In this document: positions 1 to 5,635 of the stretch, one piece after another
Numbering within the stretch: the first letter of the stretch is position 1
Layout: each line of letters starts with the position of its first letter
Origin: Caulobacteraceae bacterium
GTDB lineage: Bacteria > Pseudomonadota > Alphaproteobacteria > Caulobacterales > Caulobacteraceae
DNA: 5,909 bases
Direction of reading: 5' to 3'
Assembly (NCBI GenBank): GCA_030151985.1
Contig: JASLDZ010000113.1
Location: 1-5,909 of the forward strand
Translations under genes and position numbers: made by a program
The notes under the pieces: model-generated
What the model was told of the DNA's origin: nothing
What the model saw: only the letters and a program-made list of their open reading frames with translations
The model's database searches: none

Positions 1-671
1 CGCTCCACGCTCGTGCCCATGGCGTACTGGTTGTTCTCGATCACGTAGACCACGGGCAGCTTCCACAGCTGCGCCATGTTGAAGCTCTCGTACACCTGCC
101 CCTGGTTGGCCGCGCCGTCGCCGAAGTAGGTGAAGCTGACGCCCTGGTCCTGGCGGTACCAGTGCTTGAACGCCAGCCCCGTGCCCATGGAGACCTGCGC
201 GCCGACGATGCCGTGGCCGCCGAAGAAGCCCTTGGCCACGTCGAACATGTGCATCGAGCCGCCCTTGCCGTGGGAGGAGCCCGGGGCGCGGCCGGTCAGC
301 TCCGCCATGACCTCGCGCGGGTCCATGCCGGCGGCCAGCATGTGGCCGTGGTCGCGGTAGCCGGTGATGACGGCGTCGCCCTCGCGCTGGATGGACTGCA
401 CGCCCACCGCGATCGCCTCCTGCCCGATGTAGAGGTGGCAGAAGCCGCCGATCAGCCCCATGCCGTAGAGCTGCCCCGCCCGCTCCTCGAACCGGCGGAT
501 CAGGAGCATGTCGCGGTACCAGCCCAGCTGCTCGTCCTTGGAGGGGGCGTTGGGCTTGTTCCGGGGGGCCGGCCCGGCCGCCTTGGCCGGGGCCTTGCCC
601 GCAGCGCCTCGGGGAGCCTTGGGAGCCGCCGCAGGCGATGCGGGGGCGGCCTTCGCGTTCGCACGCGCCAT
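1..671 (-). CDS. pdhA: Pyruvate dehydrogenase E1 component, alpha subunit (partial, C-terminus beyond window start)
   Basis: This is the thiamine-diphosphate E1 alpha subunit of the pyruvate dehydrogenase complex. With E1 beta it decarboxylates pyruvate and acetylates the E2 lipoyl group, a cytosolic step linking glycolysis to the TCA cycle. 223 complete codons are visible. Residues 1-45 or so are a low-complexity Ala/Pro/Lys tail. The catalytic domain then begins with RDMLLIRRFEERAGQLYGMG, followed by GGFCHLYIGQEA and TGYRDHGHML, which are hallmark E1 alpha segments. The ThDP/Mg-binding motif runs from GDG (residues 184-186) to ENN (212-214), the usual spacing of about 30 residues. The ATG start is supported by GGAGGA at 681-686, 9 nt upstream. 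The gene lies after ftsB on the same strand, as in many alphaproteobacteria. A terminator at 780-799 separates the two, so pdhA probably has its own promoter. The gene symbol follows family convention. Confidence 0.96.
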   Translation of the reverse strand, partial: MARANAKAAPASPAAAPKAPRGAAGKAPAKAAGPAPRNKPNAPSKDEQLGWYRDMLLIRRFEERAGQLYGMGLIGGFCHLYIGQEAIAVGVQSIQREGDAVITGYRDHGHMLAAGMDPREVMAELTGRAPGSSHGKGGSMHMFDVAKGFFGGHGIVGAQVSMGTGLAFKHWYRQDQGVSFTYFGDGAANQGQVYESFNMAQLWKLPVVYVIENNQYAMGTSVE

Positions 672-680
672 CGCGCAGCG

Positions 681-686
681 TCCTCC
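681..686 (-). promoter_or_regulatory. Ribosome binding site of pdhA
   Basis: GGAGGA on the minus strand lies 9 nt before the ATG at 671. It fixes the start codon and places the Ala/Pro/Lys-rich tail inside the protein. Confidence 0.7.
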
Positions 687-779
687 ATGCCGGGGTCGCG
701 TCCGGAAACTGGCCCGGGCGTCGAAAGTCGGCTGTGACCTAGAGGAAACGGTCTGGCGAGGCTAGGGCGTGGGCGGTGC

Positions 780-799
780 AAAAACCGGCGGCGGCGCCG
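780..799 (-). terminator. Intrinsic terminator between ftsB and pdhA
   Basis: Read on the minus strand, a CGGCG/CGCCG stem with a 4-nt loop (786-799) is followed by one G and a run of five T (780-784). This is the only hairpin in the window with a clear U-tract. It lies 40 nt past the ftsB stop, so ftsB transcripts probably end here at least in part. Confidence 0.6.
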
Positions 800-815
800 T
801 CCTGCACAGGTGAAC

Positions 816-831
816 GCCGTTCAGGAACGGC
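816..831. repeat. Stem-loop just past ftsB stop
   Basis: GCCGTT/AACGGC arms of 6 bp close a 4-nt loop, 7 nt beyond the ftsB stop codon. It has no T-run of its own. It may protect the 3' end or act together with the terminator at 780-799. Confidence 0.4.
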
Positions 832-838
832 CGCGTCG

Positions 839-1147
839 TCAGGGCTTGAGGCGGATCACGTAGTCACGAGGGTCCGTGAAGCCGAGCATGCGCTTGGAGC
901 GCTCCTCCACCAGGTCCGCGCTGAGGCTTGTATCGCTCATCAGCCGGATGCGCTGCTCCAGGTCGGCGCGCTGCGCCTGCAGCCGCTGCAGCTCGACCGT
1001 GCGGGCGGTCAGCGTCGAATCGCGGTTGCGGTCGGTGAGCAGCCCCCGCTCGCCGGTCAGGGCGCTGACGGCGAAATAGAAGATGAGCAGGGCGAAGACC
1101 GTGGTCGGCGCATAGGGTCGGAACCGCTGGAACACCGCCGCACCCAT
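839..1147 (-). CDS. ftsB: FtsB/DivIC-type septum formation initiator protein
   Basis: This is a 102-aa bitopic inner-membrane protein of the FtsB/DivIC family, which bridges FtsQ and FtsL in the divisome. The order of parts fits the family: a short basic cytosolic end (1-12), one transmembrane helix (about 13-31, rich in F, L, I and A), then the family signature TGERGL at 31-36. A coiled coil follows (about 45-70, heptad-like L/V with many Q, R and E), then a conserved-type C-terminal part with ERSKRMLGF. The frame stays open far upstream, but the ATG at 1147 is the right start: it is preceded by GGGGGAG, and it gives the usual length of about 100 aa with the membrane helix near the N-terminus. 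The longer reading would add over 100 unlikely residues overlapping the opposite-strand gene. The position between eno and pdhA is typical for alphaproteobacteria. The gene symbol is inferred from family and context. Confidence 0.88.
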   Translation of the reverse strand: MGAAVFQRFRPYAPTTVFALLIFYFAVSALTGERGLLTDRNRDSTLTARTVELQRLQAQRADLEQRIRLMSDTSLSADLVEERSKRMLGFTDPRDYVIRLKP

Positions 1148-1274
1148 CGCTCCCCCGCCCGCCCGAACCGCCAGATCAACCTTACGACGATGTGACCCCG
1201 GTGTGCTTAACGGGCCGTTGAAGCGCAAGCGCGGCCGTGGGAGCGTCGCACGTCCACAGGGACCGGAGATTCCC
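1148..1274. promoter_or_regulatory. Divergent intergenic region (ftsB / 68-aa secreted protein)
   Basis: These 127 bp separate two divergently read genes and must hold both 5' regions unless ftsB is read through from eno. I could not identify a convincing -35/-10 pair on either strand. TTGAAG near 1218 on the plus strand is a weak candidate only. Confidence 0.35.
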
Positions 1275-1481
1275 ATGCGCACCTTGATGCTGATCGCCTT
1301 CGCCGCCTCGCTCGGCGCCCCCGTGGGCCTGTCGAGCGCGGCGGCCGCCGCCGCCCGCTGCCACGACGCCAAGGGCAAGTTCACCAAGTGCCCGGCCGCC
1401 GCTCCCGCCAAGCCCGTGAAGTGCAAGGACGCCAAGGGCAAGTTCGCCAAGTGCGACGCGCCGGGCGCCAAGCCGATGTGA
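1275..1481 (+). CDS. Small secreted protein with twin CX9C motifs, function unknown
   Basis: This is a 68-aa protein and the only plus-strand gene supported here. The start is fixed by GGAG at 1265-1268, 6 nt before the ATG. A Sec signal peptide is clear: MRT, then a hydrophobic segment (4-20), then an alanine-rich end (22-27) where cleavage is expected just before R28. The mature part of about 41 residues is two near-identical units, CHDAKGKFTKC (29-39) and CKDAKGKFAKC (50-60). Each has two cysteines nine residues apart, and they are joined by a Pro/Ala linker. The mature protein is strongly basic, with a short APGAKPM tail. In the oxidising periplasm the four cysteines could form two disulfides or bind metal; this is inference. 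I recall similar short C-DxKGKF-KC proteins annotated as hypothetical in alphaproteobacteria but know no function. The gene is convergent with eno and divergent from ftsB. Confidence 0.8.
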   Translation: MRTLMLIAFAASLGAPVGLSSAAAAAARCHDAKGKFTKCPAAAPAKPVKCKDAKGKFAKCDAPGAKPM

Positions 1482-1488
1482 TTCGGGT

Positions 1489-1510
1489 GGGGAGCGGCCG
1501 TCCGCTCCCC
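1489..1510. terminator. Bidirectional stem-loop between the convergent 68-aa gene and eno
   Basis: A perfect 9-bp stem (GGGGAGCGG at 1489-1497 pairing with CCGCTCCCC at 1502-1510) closes a CCGT loop. It lies 7 nt from each of the two convergent stop codons, so it probably ends transcription of both. The T-tract is weak on either side, so efficiency is uncertain. Confidence 0.65.
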
Positions 1511-1517
1511 TTCCGCC

Positions 1518-2795
<1,278 letters not shown>

Positions 2796-2796
2796 C

Positions 2797-2841
2797 GGGT
2801 CCTCGGCTCGGCCTCGCTATCGCTCGTTGGCCGAGGATGAC
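2797..2841 (-). repeat. REP-like palindrome forming the eno leader and ribosome binding site
   Basis: Minus-strand TCCTCGGC (2830-2837) pairs perfectly with GCCGAGGA (2800-2807) across a 22-nt loop. The second arm contains GAGGA, the eno Shine-Dalgarno. The same first arm can instead pair as CTCGGCC (2829-2835) with GGCCGAG (2807-2813), which would free it. The two stems exclude each other. The element has TCAT before the first arm and ACCC after the second, the same flanks as the REP-like units at 4254-4277 and 4330-4353. Regulation is inference. Confidence 0.5.
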
Positions 2842-2907
2842 GAGTAAAAATGCGGAAACGGCGCGCGAGCCTTAGCCCACGCGCCGCACCGAAGTCACGA
2901 TCAAGCT

Positions 2908-2923
2908 CGCCCCGGGCGGGGCG
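2908..2923. terminator. Possible stem-loop terminator after the glycine-zipper gene
   Basis: A 6-bp CGCCCC/GGGGCG stem with a GGGC loop begins 6 nt past the stop codon at 2930. No T-run follows on the minus strand, so it is a weak terminator candidate. Confidence 0.35.
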
Positions 2924-2929
2924 GAGGGG

Positions 2930-3265
2930 TCAGCAGTGCACGCGGCGCTTGGCGATCTCGTGGCCCGCCACCGCGCCGACGCCCGCGCCGACCAGGCCGC
3001 CCAGCACGTCGCCGCCGATCAGAGCGCCCGAGGCGCCGCCCACCAGCGCGCCCGCCACCGTGCCCTTGTTGCCCGAGCTGCGACGCTCGCGGCGGCAGTC
3101 GCGGGCGTAGCCGTGCCGGCGGGCGTAGGCGCGGCGCCGCTCGACCTGCCGGTCGTAGCTGGTCTGCGCGTGGGCGACGGTCGGCACGGCGACGGCGGCG
3201 ACCGGGACGGCCATCGTCGAAAGAACGGTGGCGAGGGCGCCCACGGACGCGGCGAGGGTCTTCAT
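2930..3265 (-). CDS. Secreted glycine-zipper (17-kDa surface antigen-like) protein
   Basis: This is a 111-aa exported protein. The start chosen is the ATG at 3265, which has AGGAGA at 3271-3276 just upstream. An in-frame ATG seven codons earlier overlaps that site and is less likely. Residues 1-33 are a signal peptide ending AHA, with cleavage before Q34. There is no lipobox, so it is not a typical lipoprotein. Residues 34-64 are very basic (many R) with Y and one cysteine (C57). Residues 68-101 form a glycine zipper: glycines at 68, 72, 76, 80 and 84, then at 85, 89, 93, 97 and 101. This fits the Gly-zipper 2TM / Rick_17kDa_Anti type, which is associated with the outer membrane and envelope stress. 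The last residue is C111, so C57-C111 could form a disulfide. It is not clearly in an operon: 134 bp precede eno, and 121 bp separate it from rpmF. The exact role is unknown. Confidence 0.85.
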   Translation of the reverse strand: MKTLAASVGALATVLSTMAVPVAAVAVPTVAHAQTSYDRQVERRRAYARRHGYARDCRRERRSSGNKGTVAGALVGGASGALIGGDVLGGLVGAGVGAVAGHEIAKRRVHC

Positions 3266-3299
3266 GGCGATCTCCTGTTCAGCCAAGCTTCGCCGTCTG

Positions 3300-3324
3300 A
3301 ACGGCGAACCGGCGGAAAGGTTCG
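3300..3324 (-). promoter_or_regulatory. Candidate EcfG (general stress sigma)-type promoter of the glycine-zipper gene
   Basis: On the minus strand CGAAC (3320-3324) is followed after exactly 16 nt by CGTT (3300-3303), ending 34 nt before the start codon. The alphaproteobacterial EcfG/SigT consensus is GGAAC-N16/17-CGTT, so one base differs in the -35 element. Placement and spacing fit, but a single candidate match in GC-rich DNA can occur by chance. Confidence 0.4.
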
Positions 3325-3332
3325 CTCCGTGC

Positions 3333-3354
3333 GCCTGAACCCGGCCTGAACCCG
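3333..3354. repeat. Tandem 11-bp direct repeat upstream of the glycine-zipper gene
   Basis: GCCTGAACCCG occurs twice with no gap (3333-3343 and 3344-3354). It lies just upstream of the candidate promoter and downstream of the rpmF stop. Direct repeats one helical turn apart are the usual layout of OmpR/PhoB-type response-regulator sites, so this is a plausible operator. The regulator is not known. Confidence 0.5.
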
Positions 3355-3386
3355 CGGCGGGACCGGCGCGGGCGCGGCGGGCCCCC

Positions 3387-3569
3387 TCAGTCCTCGGCGG
3401 ACTGGATGACCTGGCGGCCCTTGTACATGCCGGTCTTCAGGTCGATGTGGTGCGGACGGCGCAGCTCGCCCGTCTCCTTGTCCTCGATGTAGGTGTTGGC
3501 CTCGAGGGCGTGGTGGCTGCGGCGCATGTTGCGGCGCGAGGGCGAGGTCTTGCGCTTGGGAACGGCCAT
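3387..3569 (-). CDS. rpmF: 50S ribosomal protein L32
   Basis: This is large-subunit ribosomal protein bL32, 60 aa, near the peptidyl-transferase region of the 50S. The sequence is diagnostic: MAVPKRKTSPSRRNMRRSHH at the N-terminus, then a TYIEDKETGELRRPHHID-type middle and GMYKGRQVI near the end. There are no cysteines, so this is the zinc-independent (C-) form, as is usual in alphaproteobacteria. Its length matches the family. The Shine-Dalgarno is weak (GAGA about 9 nt upstream). It lies downstream of a small membrane-protein gene on the same strand with a 103-bp gap, so co-transcription is possible but not shown. Confidence 0.98.
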   Translation of the reverse strand: MAVPKRKTSPSRRNMRRSHHALEANTYIEDKETGELRRPHHIDLKTGMYKGRQVIQSAED

Positions 3570-3672
3570 CGGGCGATCTCGTAGGGGCTGGGCGCTCGGC
3601 GGCGCGTGATCAGGCGCGGCGGACAGCGCCCGTCGCGTGAGCCGGCGTGTATGGCGAAGAACGCCCCCGGTT

Positions 3673-3900
3673 TCAACCCTTGGGCCCGGCCGCGGCGGGC
3701 GCGACCCCGCCCGCGCTCCCCGCCACCGGCGCCGTCCCGTTCTCCGCCGGCGCGGACGGTCGCCGCCCGAGGAGCGCGAACGCCGCCGCGACGATCACGA
3801 TCACCGAGACCATGGCGATCCACCAGATCGAATGCCCCCGCCGCGCGGTGCGCCCGCCCTGGGTGACGCCGGTGGGATCGTCGGGCGGAGGCGTGGACAT
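3673..3900 (-). CDS. Small single-pass membrane protein, function unknown
   Basis: This is a 75-aa predicted protein with a polar N-terminus rich in P, D and T (1-16), a basic patch RTARRGH (17-23), and one strong transmembrane helix (24-45: IWWIAMVSVIVIVAAAFALL), followed by RR. The C-terminal tail rich in A, P and G ends GPKG. The basic residues before the helix suggest N-terminus inside, but the RR after it weakens that reading. The ATG at 3900 has no recognisable Shine-Dalgarno. The open frame continues upstream, but that part runs into the repeat block and looks random. Opposite-strand frames here are Arg/Pro-rich and implausible. It lies directly upstream of rpmF. I do not recognise the family. 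Confidence 0.6.
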   Translation of the reverse strand: MSTPPPDDPTGVTQGGRTARRGHSIWWIAMVSVIVIVAAAFALLGRRPSAPAENGTAPVAGSAGGVAPAAAGPKG

Positions 3901-4042
3901 GCAGGCGGAACCGAGACGGCGAGGGCAGGTTCCTGCGCATGGCCCTGCCTCGCTCCAAGCCGGCCCAGCCGTTACGACGCGCCCTGCCCGTCGCCCCGCC
4001 CCCTCCCCTCTTGCTCTTCTTCTCTTAAGCCCCAGCCCAGTG

Positions 4043-4067
4043 TTCGACGCGCCGCAGGCTCGTCGAA
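4043..4067. repeat. Stem-loop module 1, left copy
   Basis: TTCGACG (4043-4049) pairs with CGTCGAA (4061-4067) across an 11-nt loop. It corresponds in position to the perfect palindrome at 4504-4529 in the other copy. Confidence 0.6.
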
Positions 4068-4075
4068 ACTTCTTA

Positions 4076-4092
4076 GGGACGCCCTGCGTCCC
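4076..4092. repeat. Stem-loop module 2, left copy
   Basis: GGGACGC and GCGTCCC pair over 7 bp with a 3-nt loop. The mirrored copy at 4478-4494 keeps the stem with one G-T pair (GGGACGC/GCGTTCC), so pairing is kept although the bases differ. Confidence 0.6.
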
Positions 4093-4125
4093 GACCCCTC
4101 CGGTCAGCCGCCGCGCGGAGGGCGG

Positions 4126-4174
4126 GTCAAGGCAGCGAGCGCAGCGAAGCTCCTGCGAAGCAGGTCGCCTTGAC
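4126..4174. repeat. Branched stem-loop module 3, left copy
   Basis: An outer 8-bp stem GTCAAGGC (4126-4133) / GCCTTGAC (4167-4174) encloses a CCTGC-GAA-GCAGG hairpin (4152-4164) and a possible 4-bp GAGC/GCTC hairpin (4137-4152, sharing one base). The outer stem is identical in the mirrored copy at 4404-4444; the inner CCTGC hairpin is absent there. Confidence 0.55.
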
Positions 4175-4241
4175 GCGCCCGAGCCCGGCGGCCGTGCGCG
4201 GCGGCGCAGAGGTCCGCTGCAACCGAGCGCGACGCCCCTTC

Positions 4242-4365
4242 CTTCTCTCCCAATCATCCCCGCGGAAGCGGGGACCCAGGTTTGAACCGCAAGCGACCCA
4301 CTCGCCGATGGAGCGCGGAGCTAAAGCCTGGGTCCCCGCTTCCGCGGGGATGATTGGGAGAGAAG
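4242..4365. repeat. Perfect 39-bp inverted repeat of paired REP-like units
   Basis: Arms at 4242-4280 and 4327-4365 are exact reverse complements, separated by 46 nt. Each arm contains its own small hairpin CCCCGC-GGAA-GCGGGG (4258-4273, mirrored at 4334-4349), flanked by TCAT and ACCC. Two head-to-head REP-like units with a unique spacer resemble the arrangement of bacterial interspersed mosaic elements. It lies at the centre of the larger inverted repeat. Confidence 0.9.
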
Positions 4366-4503
4366 ATGGCCAGCGTGGTGGACCTGCCGCCGTGCTCGGC
4401 CGCGTCAAGGCACGCTCCGCTTCGCTGCGCTCTACGGCCTTGACCCGCCCTGCGCGCGACGACGTCCTGAAAGGGTCGGGACGCGGGGCGTTCCTCCAAG
4501 CAA

Positions 4504-4529
4504 GTTCGACCCCTCCGGAGGGGTCGAAC
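4504..4529. repeat. Perfect 26-bp palindrome
   Basis: GTTCGACCCCTCC is followed directly by its exact reverse complement, giving 13-bp arms with no spacer. It is module 1 of the right repeat copy. It could be a protein-binding site or a terminator-like hairpin; no T-run follows it. Confidence 0.8.
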
Positions 4530-4572
4530 ACAGGGCTATGGGCAAGGAAGAGGGAGGGTGCGTGGAGCGGAC

Positions 4573-4599
4573 GTTCCAAAAGGCAGCTCTGGGTGGAAC
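4573..4599 (-). terminator. Possible stem-loop after the 158-aa gene
   Basis: GTTCCA (4573-4578) pairs with TGGAAC (4594-4599) across 15 nt, about 20 nt past the TAG stop of the 158-aa gene. There is no clear T-run on the distal side. A competing CAGCT/AGCTG pairing (4584-4588 / 4608-4612) overlaps it. Confidence 0.3.
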
Positions 4600-4619
4600 A
4601 ACGACATAGCTGCGGGACG

Positions 4620-5096
4620 CTAGAAGCGGGGTGGCGGGCAACGAGTAGCTGACTTCAGTCTCACATCCGAAATTTTTAGCTTGAACTTCCGCTCACGCTC
4701 CGATCCGTAGTGGCCTAGTGTAGCAGTCCCCTCAAATGTGGGTGGCGCACCATTTCCCCTTTTGTCGCGGCTGCCATGATCGGGTGGACCGTACATTCTG
4801 ACAAGAACAAGGTCGGTGAGATAGCCCAAACTCTTGCGATTTAGCCAGGTCACGCCAAGGCTGCCTTCGCCAGAAATGTGCCCGCTAGGATCGGCGCTGC
4901 TACCCGCTGTAATGGTCCAGCCAGGAGGTATTTGACAGGTTGCGAGCGTGGTCACGCCCCACGTATCCACGTCGAAGGCATTAACGTATTGATCCTTGGC
5001 TAAAGGCAGATGCACTAAAGACAGTAAGTATGTGTGGGGATGATCAGCTAGGGGCGTCGCAGCTGACAAAACGAGGCTGATAAACGCTGCTTTCAT
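4620..5096 (-). CDS. Predicted exported protein of 158 aa, function unknown
   Basis: I do not recognise a named family. MKAAFISLVLSAATPLA at the N-terminus looks like a signal peptide, with cleavage somewhere around residues 13-17. The mature part is rich in T, G, S, W and aromatic residues with alternating hydrophobics, suggesting a beta-rich fold. A well-ordered core runs from about 40 to 103, with FDVDTWGV, CQIPPGW, TAGSSADPSG, GEGSLGVTW and LVLVRMYGP. The C-terminal third is basic and ends CPPPRF. There are two cysteines, C54 and C153, which could pair after export. An in-frame stop nine codons upstream with no alternative start makes the ATG at 5096 the first possible start; the nearest GGAG is 14 nt away, so translation may be weak. 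The DNA is clearly AT-richer than all neighbouring genes by eye, a sign of acquisition or relaxed drift. It stands alone between the repeat block and a gene-free stretch after pyrG. Confidence 0.65.
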   Translation of the reverse strand: MKAAFISLVLSAATPLADHPHTYLLSLVHLPLAKDQYVNAFDVDTWGVTTLATCQIPPGWTITAGSSADPSGHISGEGSLGVTWLNRKSLGYLTDLVLVRMYGPPDHGSRDKRGNGAPPTFEGTATLGHYGSERERKFKLKISDVRLKSATRCPPPRF

Positions 5097-5635
5097 TCGG
5101 AGACTGTCTGCTCCAGGGTTTCAGTACGCAAGGGGTCGGAAGCGGAACCTGGCGAGGCTGCCGCACCAAGATCCAAACCCGTGCATCTCTCTCGATCCCT
5201 CCCCGAGGGGGATCACCGCGAACTTATCCCCGCCCTCCTTGGCGCCCGCATCATCCCCAGTGACCCCGCGGCATGGGGAGGGCGTCTTGGATCCGCGCTC
5301 TTGACGGCCGGTGGGGCGGTGGTCGTGCGGGGTTTTGGCGGCGGGGATTGAAACCGCCGTGTCCGGGGCGCGTCGGATGCGCTCCGCCCGCCGGGTGGCG
5401 CGTGAGAGCGCGCCGGGGCGCGTGGGGTCAGAGCCCGCGCTTGGACGAGCCGTACCTGGGCGGACAATGCCCGCTTCGGCGACCCCCGAGAGCGACCGCG
5501 TGGAGCGCCGGCCTGGCCGTCGAAACACATCGCGCATTTCTCCCTCCGGTCCCCGGACGGGGGCCGGCGCTCCACCACCTCCCCAACCGCCCCGCGGCGC
5601 GGAAGGCACGGCGCGTGCGCGGTTCGCGGCGGCGC
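5097..5635. other. Gene-free GC-rich stretch between pyrG and the 158-aa gene
   Basis: Open frames exist on both strands, but they are Arg/Pro/Ala-rich, lack a recognisable domain and look like GC-bias artefacts. The region holds several hairpins: CGGCGG/CCGCCG (5339-5359), GGCGCG/CGCGCC (5397-5414) and the repeat at 5500-5575. The promoter of the 158-aa gene should lie near its left end, but I could not identify it. No tRNA or CRISPR structure is seen. Confidence 0.5.
5500..5575. repeat. 14-bp perfect inverted repeat with nested hairpin, downstream of pyrG
   Basis: GTGGAGCGCCGGCC (5500-5513) and its exact reverse complement (5562-5575) are separated by 48 nt. That spacer contains a TCCGG/CCGGA hairpin (5545-5557). 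It lies about 60 bp past the pyrG stop, so it may act in 3'-end formation. Confidence 0.6.

Larger units (their letters stand above)
4001..4565. repeat. Large imperfect inverted repeat: two diverged copies of a modular intergenic element
   Basis: The left arm (about 4001-4280) and the right arm (about 4327-4565, read in reverse) share the same blocks in the same order: GTGTTCGAC (4040-4048 / 4523-4531), GCGTCCCGACCC (4086-4097 / 4473-4484), AGGGCGGGTCAAGGC (4119-4133 / 4437-4451), GAGCGCAGCGAAGC (4137-4150 / 4419-4432), GCCTTGACGCG (4167-4177 / 4401-4411) and a 39-nt block at the centre. Between blocks the copies differ by substitutions and indels. Each copy contains several small hairpins. 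Open frames across it on both strands end in the same IIPAEAGTQ-type translation and are not genes. Outer limits are approximate, and no transposase is present. Confidence 0.85.

Noticed and set aside
162..737. Plus-strand open frames across the pdhA region
   Set aside because: They are antisense to clear E1 alpha sequence, with low-complexity His/Ala/Val/Arg composition.
1148..1471. N-terminal extension of the FtsB-type frame to an upstream ATG at 1471
   Set aside because: It would add 108 non-family residues overlapping the 68-aa gene; the ATG at 1147 has a ribosome site and gives the normal family length.
4126..4174. Branched fold considered as a tRNA-like gene
   Set aside because: There is no T-loop consensus, no anticodon arm geometry and no acceptor stem; it is a module of the repeat.
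4127..4652. Open frames on both strands in the repeat block, including translations containing IIPAEAGTQ
   Set aside because: Both strands give parallel peptides because the DNA is an inverted repeat; the peptide is a translation of a dispersed palindrome, with no start signals or domains.
5339..5359. GGGGATTGAAAC resembling the 3' end of some CRISPR repeats
   Set aside because: It occurs once only; there is no second repeat or spacer pattern nearby, and it is part of a local CGGCGG/CCGCCG hairpin.
5363..5423. CCGGGGCGCGT found twice, 50 bp apart
   Set aside because: It is a short G/C-only word in very GC-rich DNA and could easily be chance; no further copies or context.
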